Part shown: positions 44,515 through 58,152 of the stretch, piece by piece
Layout of the letters: each line of letters opens with the position of its first letter
How positions within the stretch are numbered: position 1 is the first letter of the stretch
Source: Cytobacillus gottheilii
GTDB taxonomy: Bacteria > Bacillota > Bacilli > Bacillales > Cytobacillaceae
Direction of reading: 5' to 3'
DNA length: 64,000 bases
Assembly: GCF_900166665.1 (NCBI RefSeq)
Contig: NZ_LT800494.1
Span: forward strand, 4,632,001 to 4,696,000
Program-made: the position numbers and the translations under genes
Notes under the pieces: generated by a model
Databases searched by the model: none
What the model was told of the DNA's origin: nothing
What the model saw: the letters and a program-made list of their open reading frames with translations, nothing else

Positions 44515-44763
44515 TTAATTAATTATCGCAACAGCAGTTGCTCCAACTTGTATCCCGCATGCTTTTCCGAGCTTTTTCATCGAATCCGCATATTGAATCG
44601 GAACAAGTAATTCCTTCGCTGTATTCTCTACTTTTGCCAGTACATGTTGATCAGCATCAGCAGCCAATATAACTTCTTGGACTGTTCCTGTTTTTAGAGC
44701 CTTTACTGTTTGCTTTGTTCCTACTACAAAGTTTTTTGCCTGCAATACTTTTTCATAAGACAT
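44515..44763 (-). CDS. rplGB: L7Ae-family ribosomal protein (YbxF)
   Basis: An 82-residue L7Ae/L30e-fold RNA-binding protein that recognises kink-turns. It carries GTKQTVKALKTG and KKLGKACGIQVGATAVAI. The start at 44763 (MSYEKVL) matches B. subtilis YbxF, and an ATG one codon earlier is equally close to GGAGG. It opens the rpsL-rpsG-fusA-tuf operon with its own promoter. Confidence 0.93.
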   Translation of the reverse strand: MSYEKVLQAKNFVVGTKQTVKALKTGTVQEVILAADADQHVLAKVENTAKELLVPIQYADSMKKLGKACGIQVGATAVAIIN

Positions 44764-44808
44764 CATTCATATCCTCCAAAGTATCCAGTTAATAGGAGCA
44801 CCTTTGCT

Positions 44809-44837
44809 ATATTAGCATCTTTAAAACTTAATGTCAA
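44809..44837 (-). promoter_or_regulatory. Promoter of rplGB-rpsL-rpsG-fusA-tuf
   Basis: TTGACA (44832-44837), a 17-bp spacer and TAATAT (44809-44814) make a near-consensus sigma-A promoter about 45 bp before the rplGB start. Confidence 0.88.
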
Positions 44838-44871
44838 CAAAGATTTCAAACTGGGCAGATAAATATCATTT

Positions 44872-44909
44872 AAATGCGGTATTTGCTCGAGAAAGCAAAT
44901 ACCGCATTT
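44872..44909 (-). terminator. Hairpin downstream of rpoC
   Basis: A perfect 15-bp stem pairs 44872-44886 with 44895-44909 around an 8-base loop, 7 bp after the rpoC stop. The tail (TTTAAATGATATTT reading through the stem end) is not a clean T-run, so it may be a weak terminator or mRNA-end stabiliser. Confidence 0.7.
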
Positions 44910-44916
44910 CTATTAA

Positions 44917-47900
44917 TTATTCAACTGTTACTGCATCTTCAGCAGCTTCGTTGGCAGTATAAGGCTCTGCTGTTCGGTAACGCTGCATGCCTGTTCCGGC
45001 TGGTACAAGCTTACCGATGATAACATTTTCCTTCAAGCCAAGCAGCTCATCACGTTTTCCTTTAATTGCAGCATCCGTAAGAACCCTTGTTGTTTCTTGG
45101 AAGGATGCAGCAGATAAGAAGGAATCGGTTTCGAGTGAAGCTTTTGTGATTCCAAGCAATACCGGGCGTCCGGTTGCAGGAATTTTCCCTGCAAGAAGAG
45201 CTTTTTCGTTTGCATCAGTAAACTGGTGGATATCAAGCAATGTACCTGGAAGCACATCTGTTTCAGCCGCATCAATGACACGTACCTTACGAAGCATTTG
45301 ACGAACCATAACTTCGATATGCTTATCCCCAATTTCAACCCCTTGCATACGGTAAACTTTCTGTACCTCACGCAGTAAGTATTCTTGAACTGCTGTAACA
45401 TCTTTGACCTTGATTAACTCTTTCGGGTCAATTGAACCTTCAGTTAATTCTTGACCGCGTTCAACTTGATCGTTGACAGCAACCTTTAAACGCGCTGTGT
45501 AAGGCGCATTATATGTGCGTGATTCAACTTCGCCTTGAACGACAATTTCATGCTGGCGGTCGCGGCCTTCATTAATGCCTACGATTACACCATCAATTTC
45601 TGAAATAACAGCCTGACCTTTTGGATTACGAGCTTCAAAGATCTCCTGGATACGTGGTAGACCTTGTGTAATGTCGTCTCCCGCAACCCCGCCTGTATGG
45701 AATGTACGCATTGTTAACTGCGTACCTGGCTCACCGATGGATTGAGCAGCAATGATACCAACTGCTTCCCCAACCTCAACCTCTTGACCTGTTGCAAGAT
45801 TACGGCCATAACACTTCTTACATACACCGTGGCGAGTATTACAAGTAAATGCTGAACGGATCCACACAGTTTCAATTCCTGCATCAATAATTTGAACAGC
45901 AATGTCTTCTGTAATTAGATCATTCTCAGCTACAATTACTTCTTTTGTTTCAGGATGCTTTACAGTTCTTCTTGCATAACGTCCAATTAAACGTTCGTCA
46001 AGAGCTTCAATTACTTCTGTTCCATCCTTTAAGGCTGAAATCTCAAGACCGCGGTCAGTACCACAATCATCATCACGAACGATAACATCTTGAGCAACAT
46101 CAACAAGACGGCGTGTTAAGTAACCAGAGTCAGCCGTTTTAAGAGCTGTATCGGCAAGACCTTTACGCGCACCGTGAGTGGAGATGAAGTATTCCAATAC
46201 CGTTAGACCTTCACGGAAACTTGATTTAATTGGAAGTTCAATAATACGTCCAGCCGGGTTGGCCATTAGTCCGCGCATACCAGCAAGCTGTGTAAAGTTA
46301 GACGCGTTACCACGGGCTCCGGAATCACTCATCATGAATATCGGGTTCGATTTATCAAGAGATTTCATCAATCTTGATTGAATATCATCCTTCGCAGCAC
46401 TCCAGATGGAAATAACTCTGTCATAACGCTCATCTTCTGTGATTAAACCACGTCTGAATTGCTTCGTGACATTATCAACCTTTGTTTGTGCTTCTTGGAT
46501 GATCTGCTCTTTATCACCTAATACTACGATGTCGGATACACCAACTGTAATACCGGCTTTTGTAGAATAGCGGAATCCAAGATTTTTCATACGGTCAAGC
46601 ATTTTAGATGTTTCAGTAATCTTAAAGCGTTTAAATACTTCCGCAATAATATTACCTAAAATTTTCTTCTTGAACGGATCTACAAGCGGCATTTCCTTGA
46701 TTGCTGCAGGTACGTCTGTACCAGGATCTACAAAGTACTTCTTAGGCGTTTCTTCTTCTAAGTTAGTTTTTGTAGGCTCATTAATGTATGGGAATGTCTC
46801 AGGTAAAATCTCATTAAAGATCAGTTTTCCAACTGTCGTAATTAAAAGCTGGTTGTTTTGCTCTTCTGTAAAGGTTTGATTGTTTAATGAAGAAGCATTA
46901 ACTGCTACTCTCGTGTGAAGGTGAACATATCCATTTTGGTATGCCAATAGGGCTTCACTCGTATCATTAAAGATCATTCCTTCTCCAACTGCTCCTTCTC
47001 TTTCAAGAGTTAAGTAGTAGTTACCTAGCACCATATCCTGAGAAGGTGTTACAACTGGTTTTCCATCTTTCGGATTCAAGATGTTTTGTGCCGCTAGCAT
47101 TAGAAGTCTTGCTTCAGCTTGAGCTTCTGAAGAAAGCGGAACGTGAACTGCCATTTGGTCTCCGTCAAAGTCAGCGTTATAAGCTGTACATACGAGCGGA
47201 TGCAAACGGATTGCACGGCCTTCTACAAGTGTTGGCTCAAATGCCTGAATTCCAAGTCTATGCAGAGTAGGGGCACGGTTAAGAAGAACTGGATGTTCTT
47301 TAATAACACTTTCTAGTACATCCCAAACTTCCGGCTGCACTCTTTCAATTTTACGTTTTGCCGATTTAATATTATGAGCAAGACCTTTTTCAACCAATTC
47401 CTTCATAACAAAAGGCTTAAATAGTTCTAATGCCATTTCTTTTGGTAATCCGCACTGATACATTTTCAAGTTTGGTCCAACAACGATAACGGAACGACCT
47501 GAGTAGTCAACACGTTTACCCAGAAGGTTTTGACGGAAACGTCCTTGCTTTCCTTTTAGCATATGTGACAATGATTTCAATGGACGGTTACCCGGTCCAG
47601 TAACTGGTCTGCCACGGCGGCCATTGTCGATTAGTGCATCAACCGCTTCCTGAAGCATACGCTTTTCGTTTTGAACGATGATGCTTGGAGCACCAAGGTC
47701 TAATAAACGCTTTAAACGATTATTACGGTTGATAACACGACGATAAAGGTCATTTAAGTCAGAAGTAGCGAAACGTCCGCCATCTAACTGTACCATTGGG
47801 CGAAGCTCTGGAGGAATAACAGGAAGAACATCAAGAATCATCCAAGAAGGTTCATTACCAGAACCACGGAATGCTTCAATAACTTCTAATCTTTTAATTG

Positions 47901-48516
47901 CACGTGTACGACGCTGCCCTTGAGCAGTGCGCAGTTCTTCTTTAAGTGTATCAGCCTCTTTGTTCAGGTCGATATCTGAAAGAAGTTTTTTAATGGATTC
48001 AGCACCCATTGATGCTTGGAACTTAGTTCCGTATTTTTCACGGTATGCACGGTATTCCTTTTCGGATAACAGCTGCTTTTTCTCAAGTGCTGTATCACCA
48101 GAATCTGTCACTACATAGGAAGCGAAGTAAATAACCTCTTCCAAAGCACGTGGTGACATATCTAAAACAAGCCCCATTCTGCTAGGGATCCCTTTGAAGT
48201 ACCAAATATGAGAAACAGGAGCCGCAAGCTCAATATGACCCATTCTTTCACGACGTACTTTTGCGCGTGTTACTTCAACGCCGCATCGGTCACAAACTAC
48301 ACCTTTGTAACGAACTCGTTTGTATTTTCCGCAATGACATTCCCAGTCTTTTGTAGGACCAAAAATGCGCTCACAGAACAAACCGTCCTTTTCTGGCTTT
48401 AATGTACGATAGTTAATCGTTTCAGGTTTTTTTACCTCACCATGTGACCAAGAACGAATCTTGTCAGGTGAAGCTAGACCTATTTTCATATACTCAAAAT
48501 TATTTACATCTAGCAA
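44917..48516 (-). CDS. rpoC: DNA-directed RNA polymerase subunit beta'
   Basis: A 1199-residue largest subunit. The N-terminal zinc ribbon has [20 protein letters not shown], the catalytic Mg site is [10 protein letters not shown], the bridge and trigger regions are [22 protein letters not shown] and [16 protein letters not shown], and a second zinc cluster has [15 protein letters not shown]. The length equals B. subtilis RpoC. It lies 98 bp after rpoB. The variable C-terminus ends AAEDAVTVE. Confidence 0.99.
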   Translation of the reverse strand: MLDVNNFEYMKIGLASPDKIRSWSHGEVKKPETINYRTLKPEKDGLFCERIFGPTKDWECHCGKYKRVRYKGVVCDRCGVEVTRAKVRRERMGHIELAAPVSHIWYFKGIPSRMGLVLDMSPRALEEVIYFASYVVTDSGDTALEKKQLLSEKEYRAYREKYGTKFQASMGAESIKKLLSDIDLNKEADTLKEELRTAQGQRRTRAIKRLEVIEAFRGSGNEPSWMILDVLPVIPPELRPMVQLDGGRFATSDLNDLYRRVINRNNRLKRLLDLGAPSIIVQNEKRMLQEAVDALIDNGRRGRPVTGPGNRPLKSLSHMLKGKQGRFRQNLLGKRVDYSGRSVIVVGPNLKMYQCGLPKEMALELFKPFVMKELVEKGLAHNIKSAKRKIERVQPEVWDVLESVIKEHPVLLNRAPTLHRLGIQAFEPTLVEGRAIRLHPLVCTAYNADFDGDQMAVHVPLSSEAQAEARLLMLAAQNILNPKDGKPVVTPSQDMVLGNYYLTLEREGAVGEGMIFNDTSEALLAYQNGYVHLHTRVAVNASSLNNQTFTEEQNNQLLITTVGKLIFNEILPETFPYINEPTKTNLEEETPKKYFVDPGTDVPAAIKEMPLVDPFKKKILGNIIAEVFKRFKITETSKMLDRMKNLGFRYSTKAGITVGVSDIVVLGDKEQIIQEAQTKVDNVTKQFRRGLITEDERYDRVISIWSAAKDDIQSRLMKSLDKSNPIFMMSDSGARGNASNFTQLAGMRGLMANPAGRIIELPIKSSFREGLTVLEYFISTHGARKGLADTALKTADSGYLTRRLVDVAQDVIVRDDDCGTDRGLEISALKDGTEVIEALDERLIGRYARRTVKHPETKEVIVAENDLITEDIAVQIIDAGIETVWIRSAFTCNTRHGVCKKCYGRNLATGQEVEVGEAVGIIAAQSIGEPGTQLTMRTFHTGGVAGDDITQGLPRIQEIFEARNPKGQAVISEIDGVIVGINEGRDRQHEIVVQGEVESRTYNAPYTARLKVAVNDQVERGQELTEGSIDPKELIKVKDVTAVQEYLLREVQKVYRMQGVEIGDKHIEVMVRQMLRKVRVIDAAETDVLPGTLLDIHQFTDANEKALLAGKIPATGRPVLLGITKASLETDSFLSAASFQETTRVLTDAAIKGKRDELLGLKENVIIGKLVPAGTGMQRYRTAEPYTANEAAEDAVTVE

Positions 48517-48614
48517 GGGGCCTACCTCCCTTTTGATCTCCGGATTTTACCCATTTTGCCTAAATTATTATTGAATGGAGGAGGACATGGTTGCCCTCAC
48601 TCCGTATGCTTCAT

Positions 48615-52175
<3,561 letters not shown>

Positions 52176-52589
52176 CTGATTCACCCCTCAAATCAAGCTA
52201 ATTTATTTAGAAAAGCGCAAGCGCACCTGCATCCGTTCGATACACATTGGTTTCCAGCGACATTGAATGCTGCACGCTGGATCATTGTTTCACGAAAAAA
52301 AGAGGCACTGAAGCACTAATCAGTTTCAAAACTTATTCTTCAAAAAACATTATAGCCTGCGTAAAAGTGTCTAATTATGAATAGTACACCTTTTAACCGC
52401 AAGCAAGCCGATACTCATAAGACAAAAAGAAAAAGGGTTTTAGTCATAAAACCACATTTCCACAATACGACTATTATTTTATTAGCATTCCCAATAAAAC
52501 CAAATTTATACAAGAGATGATTAATTTAGTTTAGATCAGAAATATAATATGTTGGCATTTTACAATACTATCATAGCGAAAATGTCAAG
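52176..52589 (-). promoter_or_regulatory. rpoB upstream region with leader hairpins
   Basis: No gene is seen in 414 bp. On the minus strand TATAAT (52349-52354) with a weak -35 is the likely rpoBC promoter. The leader after it contains CCAGCG/CGCTGG (near 52254-52280) and a short GCGCTTGCGC hairpin followed by TTTTC (about 52209-52222), which could act as an attenuator. The upstream terminator at 52437-52454 insulates it from the stalk-protein operon. Confidence 0.5.
52430..52454 (-). terminator. Terminator downstream of the methyltransferase gene
   Basis: GGTTTTA and TAAAACC (52437-52443 and 52448-52454) form a short stem with a 4-base loop, followed on the minus strand by CTTTTTCTTTTTG. 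The stem is AT-rich, so efficiency may be moderate. Confidence 0.6.
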
Positions 52590-53192
52590 TCAATCTTTTT
52601 TTGCTTTAATAATAAAATAGCCTTTCTTCTTCACAACCGTTTCTACTTCAGGGAAAAGGTCACTTAATTTCTCTATTGCAGAAGGCGCTCCCTGCTTTTT
52701 TTGAATAACGACCCAAAGCTCTCCTTCGGGGAGTAACGCTTCATAACTCTGCTCAAATATTTCATGCACAACTTGCTTCCCTGCACGAATAGGCGGGTTC
52801 GTTAAAATAGCAGCAAACTTATTTCCTTTTACCTTTTCAAGGCGATCACTTTCATACACATGAACGTTCTTAATATGATTTAACTCAGCATTTTCCTTTG
52901 CAAGACCAAGAGCACGAGTATTCACATCGACCATATGAACAGTCCGAGTACTCAATTTCTTAGCTGCCGACAATCCGATAGGTCCATACCCGCAGCCTAC
53001 ATCCAGAATGTTCCCCTCTATTTGAGGCTCCATAAATGTTTCAATTAGCAGCTTTGAACCAAAGTCAACCTCTGCTTTCGAAAAGACACCATTGTCTGTT
53101 TTAAAAACAAAAGAGCTTCCATTCAATGAATAACGCCATGTTTTCGGCTGACTTTCTACCTTTTGAGTTTGGGAATAGTAATGCTCAGACAT
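52590..53192 (-). CDS. Class I SAM-dependent methyltransferase (RsmC-like, YbxB)
   Basis: A 200-residue protein with the SAM motif ILDVGCGYGPIGLSAAK and the catalytic motif LTNPPIRAGK, as in the small RsmC-like RNA guanine-N2 methyltransferases. It matches B. subtilis YbxB in length and position between rplL and rpoB. The rRNA target is not shown by the sequence. It lacks the N-terminal pseudo-domain of E. coli RsmC. Confidence 0.9.
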   Translation of the reverse strand: MSEHYYSQTQKVESQPKTWRYSLNGSSFVFKTDNGVFSKAEVDFGSKLLIETFMEPQIEGNILDVGCGYGPIGLSAAKKLSTRTVHMVDVNTRALGLAKENAELNHIKNVHVYESDRLEKVKGNKFAAILTNPPIRAGKQVVHEIFEQSYEALLPEGELWVVIQKKQGAPSAIEKLSDLFPEVETVVKKKGYFIIKAKKD

Positions 53193-53298
53193 AATATCAC
53201 CTCCGGGCGGGGATAAAGTAGAAGATTAATCATACAAATTAAGGACGGAGAGTTCGAAATTACTTCTATAATATAGAAGAAAAAAAGAATGCATAAGT

Positions 53299-53328
53299 GG
53301 AAAAAAACCCGCTTTAACAGCGGGCTTT
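53299..53328 (-). terminator. Terminator downstream of rplL
   Basis: AGCCCGCT (53319-53326, minus strand) pairs with AGCGGGTT (53306-53313) with one G-U pair and is followed by seven T. It probably sets the high ratio of stalk proteins to downstream products. Confidence 0.88.
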
Positions 53329-53337
53329 TTAACATTA

Positions 53338-53703
53338 TTACTTAACTTCTACGCCAGCTCCAACTTCGTCAAGCTTAGCTTTGATTTCTTCAGCTTCTTC
53401 TTTAGAAATGCCTTCTTTAAGAGCTTTAGGAGTGTTATCAACAAGTTCTTTCGCTTCTTTAAGACCAAGGCCTGTGATTTCACGAACAACTTTGATAACT
53501 TTGATTTTTTGGTCGCCTGCAGAAGCAAGAACCACATCAAATTCAGTTTTCTCTTCAGCAGCACCGCCAGCAGCAGCTCCACCAACCATTGCTACAGGAG
53601 CAGCAGCAGTTACACCAAATTCTTCTTCGATTGCTTTTACTAAGTCGTTAAGTTCTAAAACAGTCATATTTTTAACTGCTTCAATGATTTGTTCTTTAGT
53701 CAT
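53338..53703 (-). CDS. rplL: 50S ribosomal protein L7/L12
   Basis: A 121-residue bL12, the multi-copy stalk protein that recruits translational GTPases. An N-terminal dimerisation region ([20 protein letters not shown]) and an Ala/Gly hinge ([19 protein letters not shown]) lead to the C-terminal domain [19 protein letters not shown]. It lies 72 bp after rplJ. Confidence 0.98.
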   Translation of the reverse strand: MTKEQIIEAVKNMTVLELNDLVKAIEEEFGVTAAAPVAMVGGAAAGGAAEEKTEFDVVLASAGDQKIKVIKVVREITGLGLKEAKELVDNTPKALKEGISKEEAEEIKAKLDEVGAGVEVK

Positions 53704-53775
53704 GAGTATGTTTCCTCCTTATATTTGGTTTGAATCTATTAGTTTAACGAGTAATTTAACTTACGCGCCTTGTTC

Positions 53776-54261
53776 TTATTTTTGATCTGCAACAGCTTTT
53801 GCAGCAAGAGCAAGGTTGCGGACTGGAGCTTGAAGTACGCTGAGTAGCATAGAAAGTAAACCTTCGCGGGATGGTAGTTCCGCAAGAGCTTTAATATCTT
53901 CTGCTGAAGCAACATTACCTTCAATGACACCTGCTTTGATTTCTAATGCTTCATGCTTTTTCGCGAAATCGTTTAAGATTTTCGCTGGAGCAACAACATC
54001 TTCTGTGCTGAACGCTACTGCGTTTGGACCAGTAAGCGATTCGTTTAAACCAGTAAGTTCAGCTGCTTCAGCTGCACGGCGAGTTAAAGAGTTTTTGTAC
54101 ACTTTAAATTCTACGCCAGCTTCACGAAGCTGCTTACGAAGTTCAGTTACTTCTGCAACAGAAAGACCACGGTAGTCAACAACAACTGTTGATAAACTTG
54201 CTTTAAATTTATCAGCAATTTCTTCTACGATTTGTTTCTTTTGTTCGATTACGCTGCTCAT
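53776..54261 (-). CDS. rplJ: 50S ribosomal protein L10
   Basis: A 161-residue uL10, the stalk base that binds L7/L12 dimers by its C-terminal helix. [20 protein letters not shown] is the conserved rRNA-binding region. Its mRNA carries an L10-binding leader, so synthesis of the stalk complex is self-limited. Confidence 0.97.
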   Translation of the reverse strand: MSSVIEQKKQIVEEIADKFKASLSTVVVDYRGLSVAEVTELRKQLREAGVEFKVYKNSLTRRAAEAAELTGLNESLTGPNAVAFSTEDVVAPAKILNDFAKKHEALEIKAGVIEGNVASAEDIKALAELPSREGLLSMLLSVLQAPVRNLALAAKAVADQK

Positions 54262-54304
54262 CCTTACACCTCCTGTAGAATTTCTGCATTTATACCGGCC
54301 GGCT

Positions 54305-54450
54305 TATAAAAAACCTCCATATCCGAAAGAGACATGGAGGTTGTATACAATAGCTAATGTAAGCAATCAATCTATCGTATGACCTCGGCAGGAAATTAAG
54401 CTATAAGCACCTGCTGTCTTCGGTACAAATGTTATTTATTTTTCACAACA
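54305..54450 (-). ncRNA. L10 leader (ribosomal protein autoregulatory element)
   Basis: The untranslated leader of rplJ contains the paired segments ACCGAAGACAGCAGGTGC and TTTCCTGCCGAGGT characteristic of the L10-binding kink-turn element. It ends in a 9-bp hairpin (54334-54342 with 54312-54320) followed by six T, an attenuator. L10 binding is expected to favour termination. Confidence 0.88.
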
Positions 54451-54456
54451 AAATAC

Positions 54457-54485
54457 ATATTACTAAATGTATTATTGTTTGTCAA
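54457..54485 (-). promoter_or_regulatory. rplJ-rplL promoter
   Basis: TTGACA (54480-54485), a 17-bp spacer and TAATAT (54457-54462) lie just downstream of rplA and drive the L10-leader transcript. Confidence 0.85.
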
Positions 54486-54510
54486 ATCCTTTTTTAACCA
54501 AACTCTGTAA

Positions 54511-55209
54511 TTATTTTACTGTTACAGAAGATGGATCTACTTTTACGCCAGGGCCCATTGTAGAAGTAACAGAAACGTTCTTCATGTATGTGCCTTTAGC
54601 AGCAGAAGGTTTTACTTTAAGCATAGTATCGAAGATTGTGTTGAAGTTTTCAACTAGCTTTGTATCTTCAAAAGATACTTTACCAATCGGAACGTGGATG
54701 TTACCAGCTTTATCAACACGGTATTCAACTTTACCTGCTTTAATTTCATTTACTGCTTTTTCAACGTCAAATGTTACAGTGCCAGTTTTAGGGTTTGGCA
54801 TTAAGCCTTTAGGTCCTAATACACGCCCAAGCTTACCAACTTCACCCATCATGTCTGGAGTTGCAACGATAACGTCGAACTCAAACCAACCTTGTTGGAT
54901 TTTGTTGATGAATTCAGAATCGCCAACAAAATCAGCACCAGCAGCTTCTGCTTCTTTTGCTTTTTCACCTTTAGCGAAAACTAAAACGCGTTGTGTTTTA
55001 CCAGTTCCGTTTGGAAGCACAACTGCTCCACGGATTTGCTGGTCAGCTTTCTTAGGATCTACACCTAAACGGAATGCCACTTCAACAGTTGCATCAAATT
55101 TAGCGAAGTTTGTTTTTTTAACAAGCTCGATTGCTTCAACAACCGGGTATGCTTTAGTGTTATCAACAAGCTTTGCAGCTTCGATAAACTTTTTACCTTT
55201 TTTAGCCAT
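54511..55209 (-). CDS. rplA: 50S ribosomal protein L1
   Basis: A 232-residue uL1 of the E-site stalk. [20 protein letters not shown] and the signature [19 protein letters not shown] are diagnostic. It can bind its own mRNA in other bacteria. It follows rplK by 165 bp. Confidence 0.98.
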   Translation of the reverse strand: MAKKGKKFIEAAKLVDNTKAYPVVEAIELVKKTNFAKFDATVEVAFRLGVDPKKADQQIRGAVVLPNGTGKTQRVLVFAKGEKAKEAEAAGADFVGDSEFINKIQQGWFEFDVIVATPDMMGEVGKLGRVLGPKGLMPNPKTGTVTFDVEKAVNEIKAGKVEYRVDKAGNIHVPIGKVSFEDTKLVENFNTIFDTMLKVKPSAAKGTYMKNVSVTSTMGPGVKVDPSSVTVK

Positions 55210-55374
55210 TTTAAAATTTCCTCCTATATTGTGGTTTTAGCGGAATAACCTCCCACGTGACGAAACAGCTTTCCTGTTAAGAAAGCGTTCGGACAACTCA
55301 TAAAGCGTCCGCACTAATAAAGGTTGCGCGTGAAACCAAATTCAGCGTCGCAACCTCATCAATTACAGCAGGGA

Positions 55375-55800
55375 TTAGTCTTCGATAACAATACCCATGC
55401 TGCGTGCAGTACCTTCAACCATACGCATTGCAGCTTCAACACTTGCAGCGTTTAGATCAGGCATTTTTGTTTCAGCAATCTCGCGTACCTTGTCACGCTT
55501 GACTGTTGCTACTTTATTACGGTTTGGTTCACCAGAACCAGACTCAATTCCAGCAGCTTTCTTAAGAAGAACAGCAGCAGGCGGAGTTTTCGTAATAAAT
55601 GTAAATGAACGGTCTTCAAACACCGTGATTTCAACAGGAATGATTAAGCCAGCCTGTTCAGCTGTACGAGCGTTAAACTCTTTACAGAATCCCATGATAT
55701 TAACACCGGCTTGACCAAGTGCAGGACCTACCGGCGGTGCTGGATTCGCTTTACCTGCAGGAATTTGCAACTTAACAAGTTTGATTACTTTTTTAGCCAC
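55375..55800 (-). CDS. rplK: 50S ribosomal protein L11
   Basis: A 141-residue uL11 at the GTPase-associated centre. The GTG at 55800 (reading [17 protein letters not shown] onward) follows GGAGGTG; the longer frame to 55854 is leader. The Pro-rich [18 protein letters not shown] is intact, as in thiostrepton-sensitive strains. Confidence 0.97.
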   Translation of the reverse strand: MAKKVIKLVKLQIPAGKANPAPPVGPALGQAGVNIMGFCKEFNARTAEQAGLIIPVEITVFEDRSFTFITKTPPAAVLLKKAAGIESGSGEPNRNKVATVKRDKVREIAETKMPDLNAASVEAAMRMVEGTARSMGIVIED

Positions 55801-55930
55801 GAGACACACCTCCTTAAAGTCCGTGATGTGGTAATAGGGAATAAACCCTCCCACTCAACTCATATTCTTTATATTAAGATAAAGAACTAACAATTGTCCG
55901 GTCTCATTCCGAGACATACTGACCTTTGAA

Positions 55931-55959
55931 ATTCTACCACTTTCCCAAACTGATTTCAA
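55931..55959 (-). promoter_or_regulatory. rplK-rplA promoter
   Basis: TTGAAA (55954-55959), a 17-bp spacer and TAGAAT (55931-55936) precede an untranslated leader of about 120 nt. The rest of the gap to nusG holds no gene. Confidence 0.83.
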
Positions 55960-56073
55960 GTTTTTTTGAAAATATATGAAGTTAATCATAAAACCGCCTG
56001 CTTAAAGATGCGAAAAGCCCTCGTTCGAATGACCTCCACACCTTCTTCATCTGAGACAGCCGTCTGATTACCC

Positions 56074-56607
56074 TTAAATTTTTTCGATTTGAGAAAAATC
56101 AAGTTCAACAGGCGTGTCACGGCCAAACATGTTCACTAGCACTTTGATTTTCGCTTTATCTTTATCAATCTCTTCAATCGTACCTGTAAAGTTAGCGAAA
56201 GGCCCTTCTTGAACTTGTACAGTTTCACCAAGCTCGAAGTTAACATCAACTCGTTTTTCGTCCACACCCATACGCTTGAGGATGACCTGAACTTCTTCCG
56301 GCAGAAGAGGGGTTGGTTTTGATCCAGATCCTGCAGAACCTACGAAGCCTGTTACACCTGGCGTATTTCTGACAACATACCATGAGTCATCAGTCATGAC
56401 GATTTCCACTAGAACATACCCTGGGAATACCTTGCGTTTAACAACCTTCTTTTTCCCGTTTTTAAAATCTGTTTCTTCTTCCTCTGGAACCACAACTCTG
56501 AAGATTTTATCTTGCATCCCCATCGATTCGACCCGTTTTTCCAAATTTGCTTTTACTTTATTTTCATAGCCAGAGTACGTATGAACAACATACCAATTCT
56601 TTTCCAT
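56074..56607 (-). CDS. nusG: Transcription termination/antitermination factor NusG
   Basis: A 177-residue NusG with an NGN domain (WYVVHTYSGYENKVKANLEKR; FPGYVLVEIVMTD; NTPGVTGFVG) and a C-terminal KOW domain (ETVQVQEGPFANFTGTIEEID). It binds RNA polymerase and couples it to S10 or Rho. The Shine-Dalgarno GGGAGGGA lies 21 bp before the ATG, separated by a small hairpin AGGAC/GTCCT that may bring it into range. Confidence 0.97.
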   Translation of the reverse strand: MEKNWYVVHTYSGYENKVKANLEKRVESMGMQDKIFRVVVPEEEETDFKNGKKKVVKRKVFPGYVLVEIVMTDDSWYVVRNTPGVTGFVGSAGSGSKPTPLLPEEVQVILKRMGVDEKRVDVNFELGETVQVQEGPFANFTGTIEEIDKDKAKIKVLVNMFGRDTPVELDFSQIEKI

Positions 56608-56753
56608 TCAAGAGGACTTGTTCGTCCTTCCCTCCCTGCAATTTCATAATTTTATTTCACAATCTTCAGCCAGCGATTGTTTACAAACAAGTACATATCT
56701 ACTTACGCAGATGATGCTGATTCCATCTCTTCGCTTTTCATTTTTTAACCAAA

Positions 56754-56775
56754 TGAAAAAACCCGTTTCCGGGCT
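56754..56775 (-). terminator. Terminator between secE and nusG
   Basis: AGCCCG-GAAA-CGGGTT (56760-56775, minus strand) with a stable GNRA loop is followed by six T. It must be leaky, or nusG has its own promoter, since nusG is downstream. Confidence 0.82.
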
Positions 56776-56826
56776 TCTGCGAATTTGACCTGTATTATTT
56801 TCCATTATACCATGGAATCACAGGGG

Positions 56827-57009
56827 TTATTCAAGAATTAAACGAATCAATTCGGAAATTCCAAGATCAAGCACAGCGAAAAACACTGAAAAGAACACAA
56901 CAACTGATAATACAGTAACTGTATACTTTGTAAGTTCTTTGCGTTTTGGCCAGCTGACCTTTTTCATTTCCCGTCCAACTTCACGGAAAAAATTCACGAT
57001 GCGTTGCAT
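56827..57009 (-). CDS. secE: Preprotein translocase subunit SecE
   Basis: A 60-residue single-span SecE. The amphipathic surface helix (FFREVGREMKKVSWPKRKEL) precedes the transmembrane segment (about 30-55). It clamps SecY. Its length is the short Gram-positive form. It lies 182 bp after rpmG. Confidence 0.97.
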   Translation of the reverse strand: MQRIVNFFREVGREMKKVSWPKRKELTKYTVTVLSVVVFFSVFFAVLDLGISELIRLILE

Positions 57010-57191
57010 TTCGTAACCCCCAACTTCAAGAGATATATCCTAAAAGCCCACATTAATGTGCTATTTATTCTAAGATCAAATAAGTAACCTTACCGAAAAA
57101 AGGCGTAAACAGAGGCTTAGCTGTACTTATCTTTCGAATGACTTGTACTAAAAAAACCATTCTGGCGTAAGCAGCCGCAAATTTTCTACGC

Positions 57192-57335
57192 TTATTTTGT
57201 TTCTCGATGTACTGTATGCGTACTGCATGTGCTGCAAAACTTTTTAAATTCCAGCCGCGTTCCATCTTTGCTCGCAGATGTAGAATAATTTCTTTTTCCG
57301 CATTGTGAACACGCTAAAACAGCTTTTTTTTGCAT
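57192..57335 (-). CDS. rpmG: 50S ribosomal protein L33
   Basis: A 47-residue bL33, [20 protein letters not shown] to THTVHRETK. The two CxxC pairs (CSQC and CSTC) make it the zinc-binding form. ATG at 57335 follows GGTGGAG. It lies upstream of secE as in B. subtilis, where this copy is rpmGB. Confidence 0.93.
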   Translation of the reverse strand: MQKKAVLACSQCGKRNYSTSASKDGTRLEFKKFCSTCSTHTVHRETK

Positions 57336-57372
57336 AGTCTCCACCTGCTACACTTTCATTTACGTCTTTAAA

Positions 57373-57401
57373 ACTGTACCACGGGCGACAAATGATGTCA
57401 A
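57373..57401 (-). promoter_or_regulatory. rpmG-secE promoter
   Basis: TTGACA (57396-57401), a 17-bp spacer and TACAGT (57373-57378) lie between sigH and rpmG. Confidence 0.82.
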
Positions 57402-57425
57402 TAACTGCAAAATTCTAAATTATAT

Positions 57426-58082
57426 TTACAGAGAAAACTCTCGAACTTCCAAATATCGCTCAAGCTTGCGCTTTACTCGCTGCAGCGCATTATCAATCGA
57501 TTTCACATGACGATTAAGTTCTTCGGAAATCTCCTGGTATGATTGCCCGTCCAAATATAGAGCAAGGACTTTTCGTTCCAGGTCACTCAGCAGCTCGGAC
57601 ATTTTTACTTCAATTTGGTCAAATTCCTCCTGGTTGATGATCAGTTCCTCTGGATCCATCACCTTTGCACCAGAAATGACATCCATCAGCGTTCTGTCTG
57701 ACTCCTCATCATAAATAGGCTTGTCCAAAGATACATATGAGTTTAAAGGGATATGCTTTTGCCGTGTGGCTGTTTTGATGGCGGTAATAATTTGTCTGGT
57801 AATGCATAATTCTGCAAAGGCTTTAAAAGAAGATAACTTGTCGCCTTTATAGTCGCGGATCGCTTTATAAAGACCAATCATGCCTTCCTGTACAATATCT
57901 TCCTTATCTGCACCAATCAAAAAATAGGACCTTGCCTTTGCTCTTACAAAGTTGCGATACTTATGAATCAAGTAATCTAACGCTTGACTCTCACCCTTAT
58001 GCACCAATTCAATCAGCTCTTCATCCTCAAGCTCCAAAAAGGCAATGTTGTTATCATCATTCGTCTTGAAGTCAGTACTCAC
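57426..58082 (-). CDS. sigH: RNA polymerase sigma factor SigH
   Basis: A 218-residue sigma-70 factor for the transition to stationary phase and entry into sporulation. Region 2 contains YRNFVRAKARSYFLIGADKEDIVQEG and AFAELCITRQIITAIK; region 4 ends SYQEISEELNRHVKSIDNAL. The GTG at 58082 follows GGAGGG by 7 bp and matches the 218 residues of B. subtilis; upstream in-frame codons run through the promoter and rae1 and are not used. Confidence 0.97.
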   Translation of the reverse strand: MSTDFKTNDDNNIAFLELEDEELIELVHKGESQALDYLIHKYRNFVRAKARSYFLIGADKEDIVQEGMIGLYKAIRDYKGDKLSSFKAFAELCITRQIITAIKTATRQKHIPLNSYVSLDKPIYDEESDRTLMDVISGAKVMDPEELIINQEEFDQIEVKMSELLSDLERKVLALYLDGQSYQEISEELNRHVKSIDNALQRVKRKLERYLEVREFSL

Positions 58083-58118
58083 TAAGATCCCTCCGACCGT
58101 ACAAGCATGGATAGAAAT

Positions 58119-58148
58119 ATTATACAGTACATTTTTTTCAAGCGTCAA
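58119..58148 (-). promoter_or_regulatory. sigH promoter
   Basis: TTGACG (58143-58148), an 18-bp spacer and TATAAT (58119-58124) lie in the gap after rae1. It is a sigma-A promoter, which in B. subtilis is repressed by AbrB; I cannot place an AbrB site. Confidence 0.83.
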
Positions 58149-58152
58149 CCGC

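Noticed and set aside
54467-55240. 257-codon plus-strand frame opposite rplA
   Set aside because: It is antisense to a clear ribosomal protein gene and has the Ser/Thr/Pro-rich composition of a complement frame.
56715-56753. 12-codon frame MKSEEMESASSA between secE and nusG
   Set aside because: No ribosome-binding site and too short to support.
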